Of a DNA stretch of 64,000 nucleotides, positions 63,393 through 64,000 are shown piece by piece. Each line of letters begins with the position of its first letter. Position 1 is the stretch's first letter. Both the position numbers and the translations under genes were made by a program. Source of the stretch: Candidatus Sulfotelmatobacter sp. GTDB lineage: Bacteria > Acidobacteriota > Terriglobia > Terriglobales > Acidobacteriaceae. The notes below the pieces were generated by a model that was given only the letters and a program-made list of their open reading frames with translations, was not told the origin of the DNA and did not search any database. The stretch lies in the NCBI GenBank assembly GCA_036500765.1, contig DASYBM010000016.1, forward strand, positions 682,001 to 746,000, given 5' to 3'.

Positions 63393-63418
63393 GACGTGAA
63401 CGGTTGACGTAAACTGTT
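63393..63418. repeat. 13-bp direct repeat
   Basis: GACGTGAACGGTT and GACGTAAACTGTT are adjacent imperfect copies, 26 bases after the carrier-protein stop. Confidence 0.5.
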
Positions 63419-63533
63419 GACCTGGTTTTTCGATCCAAATCGTCCACGCTTAGTCGCAAACCCTGATCGTAAAGCGGGCACCGGCCGCGTTGTCCGCTCA
63501 GGCCCTAGTTGTAAAGTTGTTTCCCCTCCCCCA

Positions 63534-63589
63534 GGTTCGCGAAAGACGGTTCGCGAAAGACGGTTCGCGACAGACGGTTCGCGACAGAC
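63534..63589. repeat. 14-bp tandem repeat before the glycosylphosphotransferase gene
   Basis: Four units of GGTTCGCGAMAGAC (two with A, two with C) lie 23 bases before the last gene. The 246-base gap otherwise shows no gene. Confidence 0.9.
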
Positions 63590-63612
63590 TCAGACCCATC
63601 CCAGGATTTCTT

Positions 63613-64000
63613 ATGCGCATCGGCCGTAAAGTATTTTCCAACGGTTTCAAGGCGTTTGATTTGCTCTTGATGGTGGTTTCCTTCGCCGTGTCGACCCTGC
63701 CGCAATACCAGCGGGTGGGGCGGTTTACCCTGGCGGAGTTCTTCGAGTTGCGGGTGAAGCTCGGGAATCTTATTCTCTTCATCAGTTTTCTCGCCATCTG
63801 GCACATCGTATTCAGCGTCTTCGGGCTTTACGGCTCGAAGCGGCTGGTGGGCCGGCGCTCGGAAATCTGGGACATCCTGCGTGCGACAACGCTGGGGACG
63901 ATCGTGATAGCCGTCTTCGGCTTAAGTTTCCGCATCTGGGTGGTCAATCGAATCTTTCTGGCGCTGTTCTGGTTGCTGACTACGACGAGCGTGGTGCTCA
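63613..64000 (+). CDS. Polyprenyl glycosylphosphotransferase, N-terminal part (3' end outside window)
   Basis: The frame from ATG 63613 is open to the window end (129 codons). The visible part has a basic start (MRIGRKVFSNGFKAFDLLLM) and about four membrane segments (LLLMVVSFAVSTLPQY; LILFISFLAIWHIVFSVFGLYG; TTLGTIVIAVFGLSF; IFLALFWLLTTTSVVL), as in the N-domain of WbaP/WcaJ-like sugar-1-phosphate transferases that load the first sugar onto undecaprenyl phosphate. The catalytic domain lies outside. The position in the exopolysaccharide cluster supports the call. Confidence 0.75.
   Translation, partial: MRIGRKVFSNGFKAFDLLLMVVSFAVSTLPQYQRVGRFTLAEFFELRVKLGNLILFISFLAIWHIVFSVFGLYGSKRLVGRRSEIWDILRATTLGTIVIAVFGLSFRIWVVNRIFLALFWLLTTTSVVL

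Overview
The window looks like a chromosomal segment of a GC-rich, free-living Gram-negative bacterium of the phylum Acidobacteriota. The evidence is the gene families: Oar-like TonB-dependent receptors with Gly-rich segments, a VWFA-related protein of the acidobacterial type, DUF5666 and GloVer-repeat secreted proteins, FecR-like and TonB-C envelope proteins, and dispersed intergenic repeats. I saw no rRNA, tRNA, CRISPR array, transposase or phage gene.

Layout. 1-5168: the 3' part of a TonB-dependent receptor and a VWFA-related secreted protein. 5228-7259: a polytopic membrane protein and a small orphan protein with a good terminator. 7305-13057 (minus): a BNR-repeat secreted protein, a ROK sugar kinase and a secreted GH38 alpha-mannosidase; mannosidase and kinase are translationally coupled. 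13233-17389: a sulfate-assimilation operon (siroheme sulfite reductase, siroheme synthase N-domain, uroporphyrinogen-III methyltransferase, APS reductase) preceded by a 30-codon leader peptide with eight Cys codons and an intrinsic terminator, which reads as a cysteine attenuator; a LysR gene converges on it. 18726-26173: gltB, gltD and threonine ammonia-lyase. 26205-35523: envelope and secreted proteins, including a second, complete TonB-dependent receptor, a Tat-exported metallophosphoesterase and a zinc-ribbon/His-rich/SnoaL-like protein. 35595-37942 (minus): HAD phosphatase, a small protein, and a DUF3179 membrane protein interrupted by an in-frame UGA that replaces the first Cys of a CxxC motif and is followed by a SECIS-like hairpin, so a probable selenoprotein. 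38194-43536 (minus): four minor-pilin genes (FimT, PilV, PilW, PilX-like), divergent from a degenerate receiver with two PilZ domains. 45429-49052: a frameshifted beta-propeller gene and a GloVer-repeat/IPT protein. 49084-51545 (minus): UDP-glucuronate decarboxylase and UDP-glucose dehydrogenase. 51886-64000: a GAF/TonB-C protein, then an exopolysaccharide cluster: NusG-like antiterminator, Fis-like regulator, Wza-like export protein, Wzz-like chain-length protein, ExeA-like ATPase, BY-kinase-like protein lacking the P-loop Lys, CysE-like acetyltransferase, a three-gene cassette (acyl-CoA dehydrogenase, adenylation enzyme, carrier protein) and the start of a glycosylphosphotransferase.

How the genes fit together. 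The UDP-sugar genes and the exopolysaccharide cluster can supply, assemble, modify and export a polysaccharide; the carrier-protein cassette suggests an oxidised amino-acyl (possibly pyrrole-like) group made alongside it. The minor pilins and the PilZ protein point to c-di-GMP-linked surface behaviour. The two most notable observations are the candidate Sec-containing DUF3179 protein and the poly-Cys attenuator of sulfur assimilation. Gene junctions also repeatedly carry short 12-15 bp tandem repeats, and at least three families of dispersed intergenic repeats are present.
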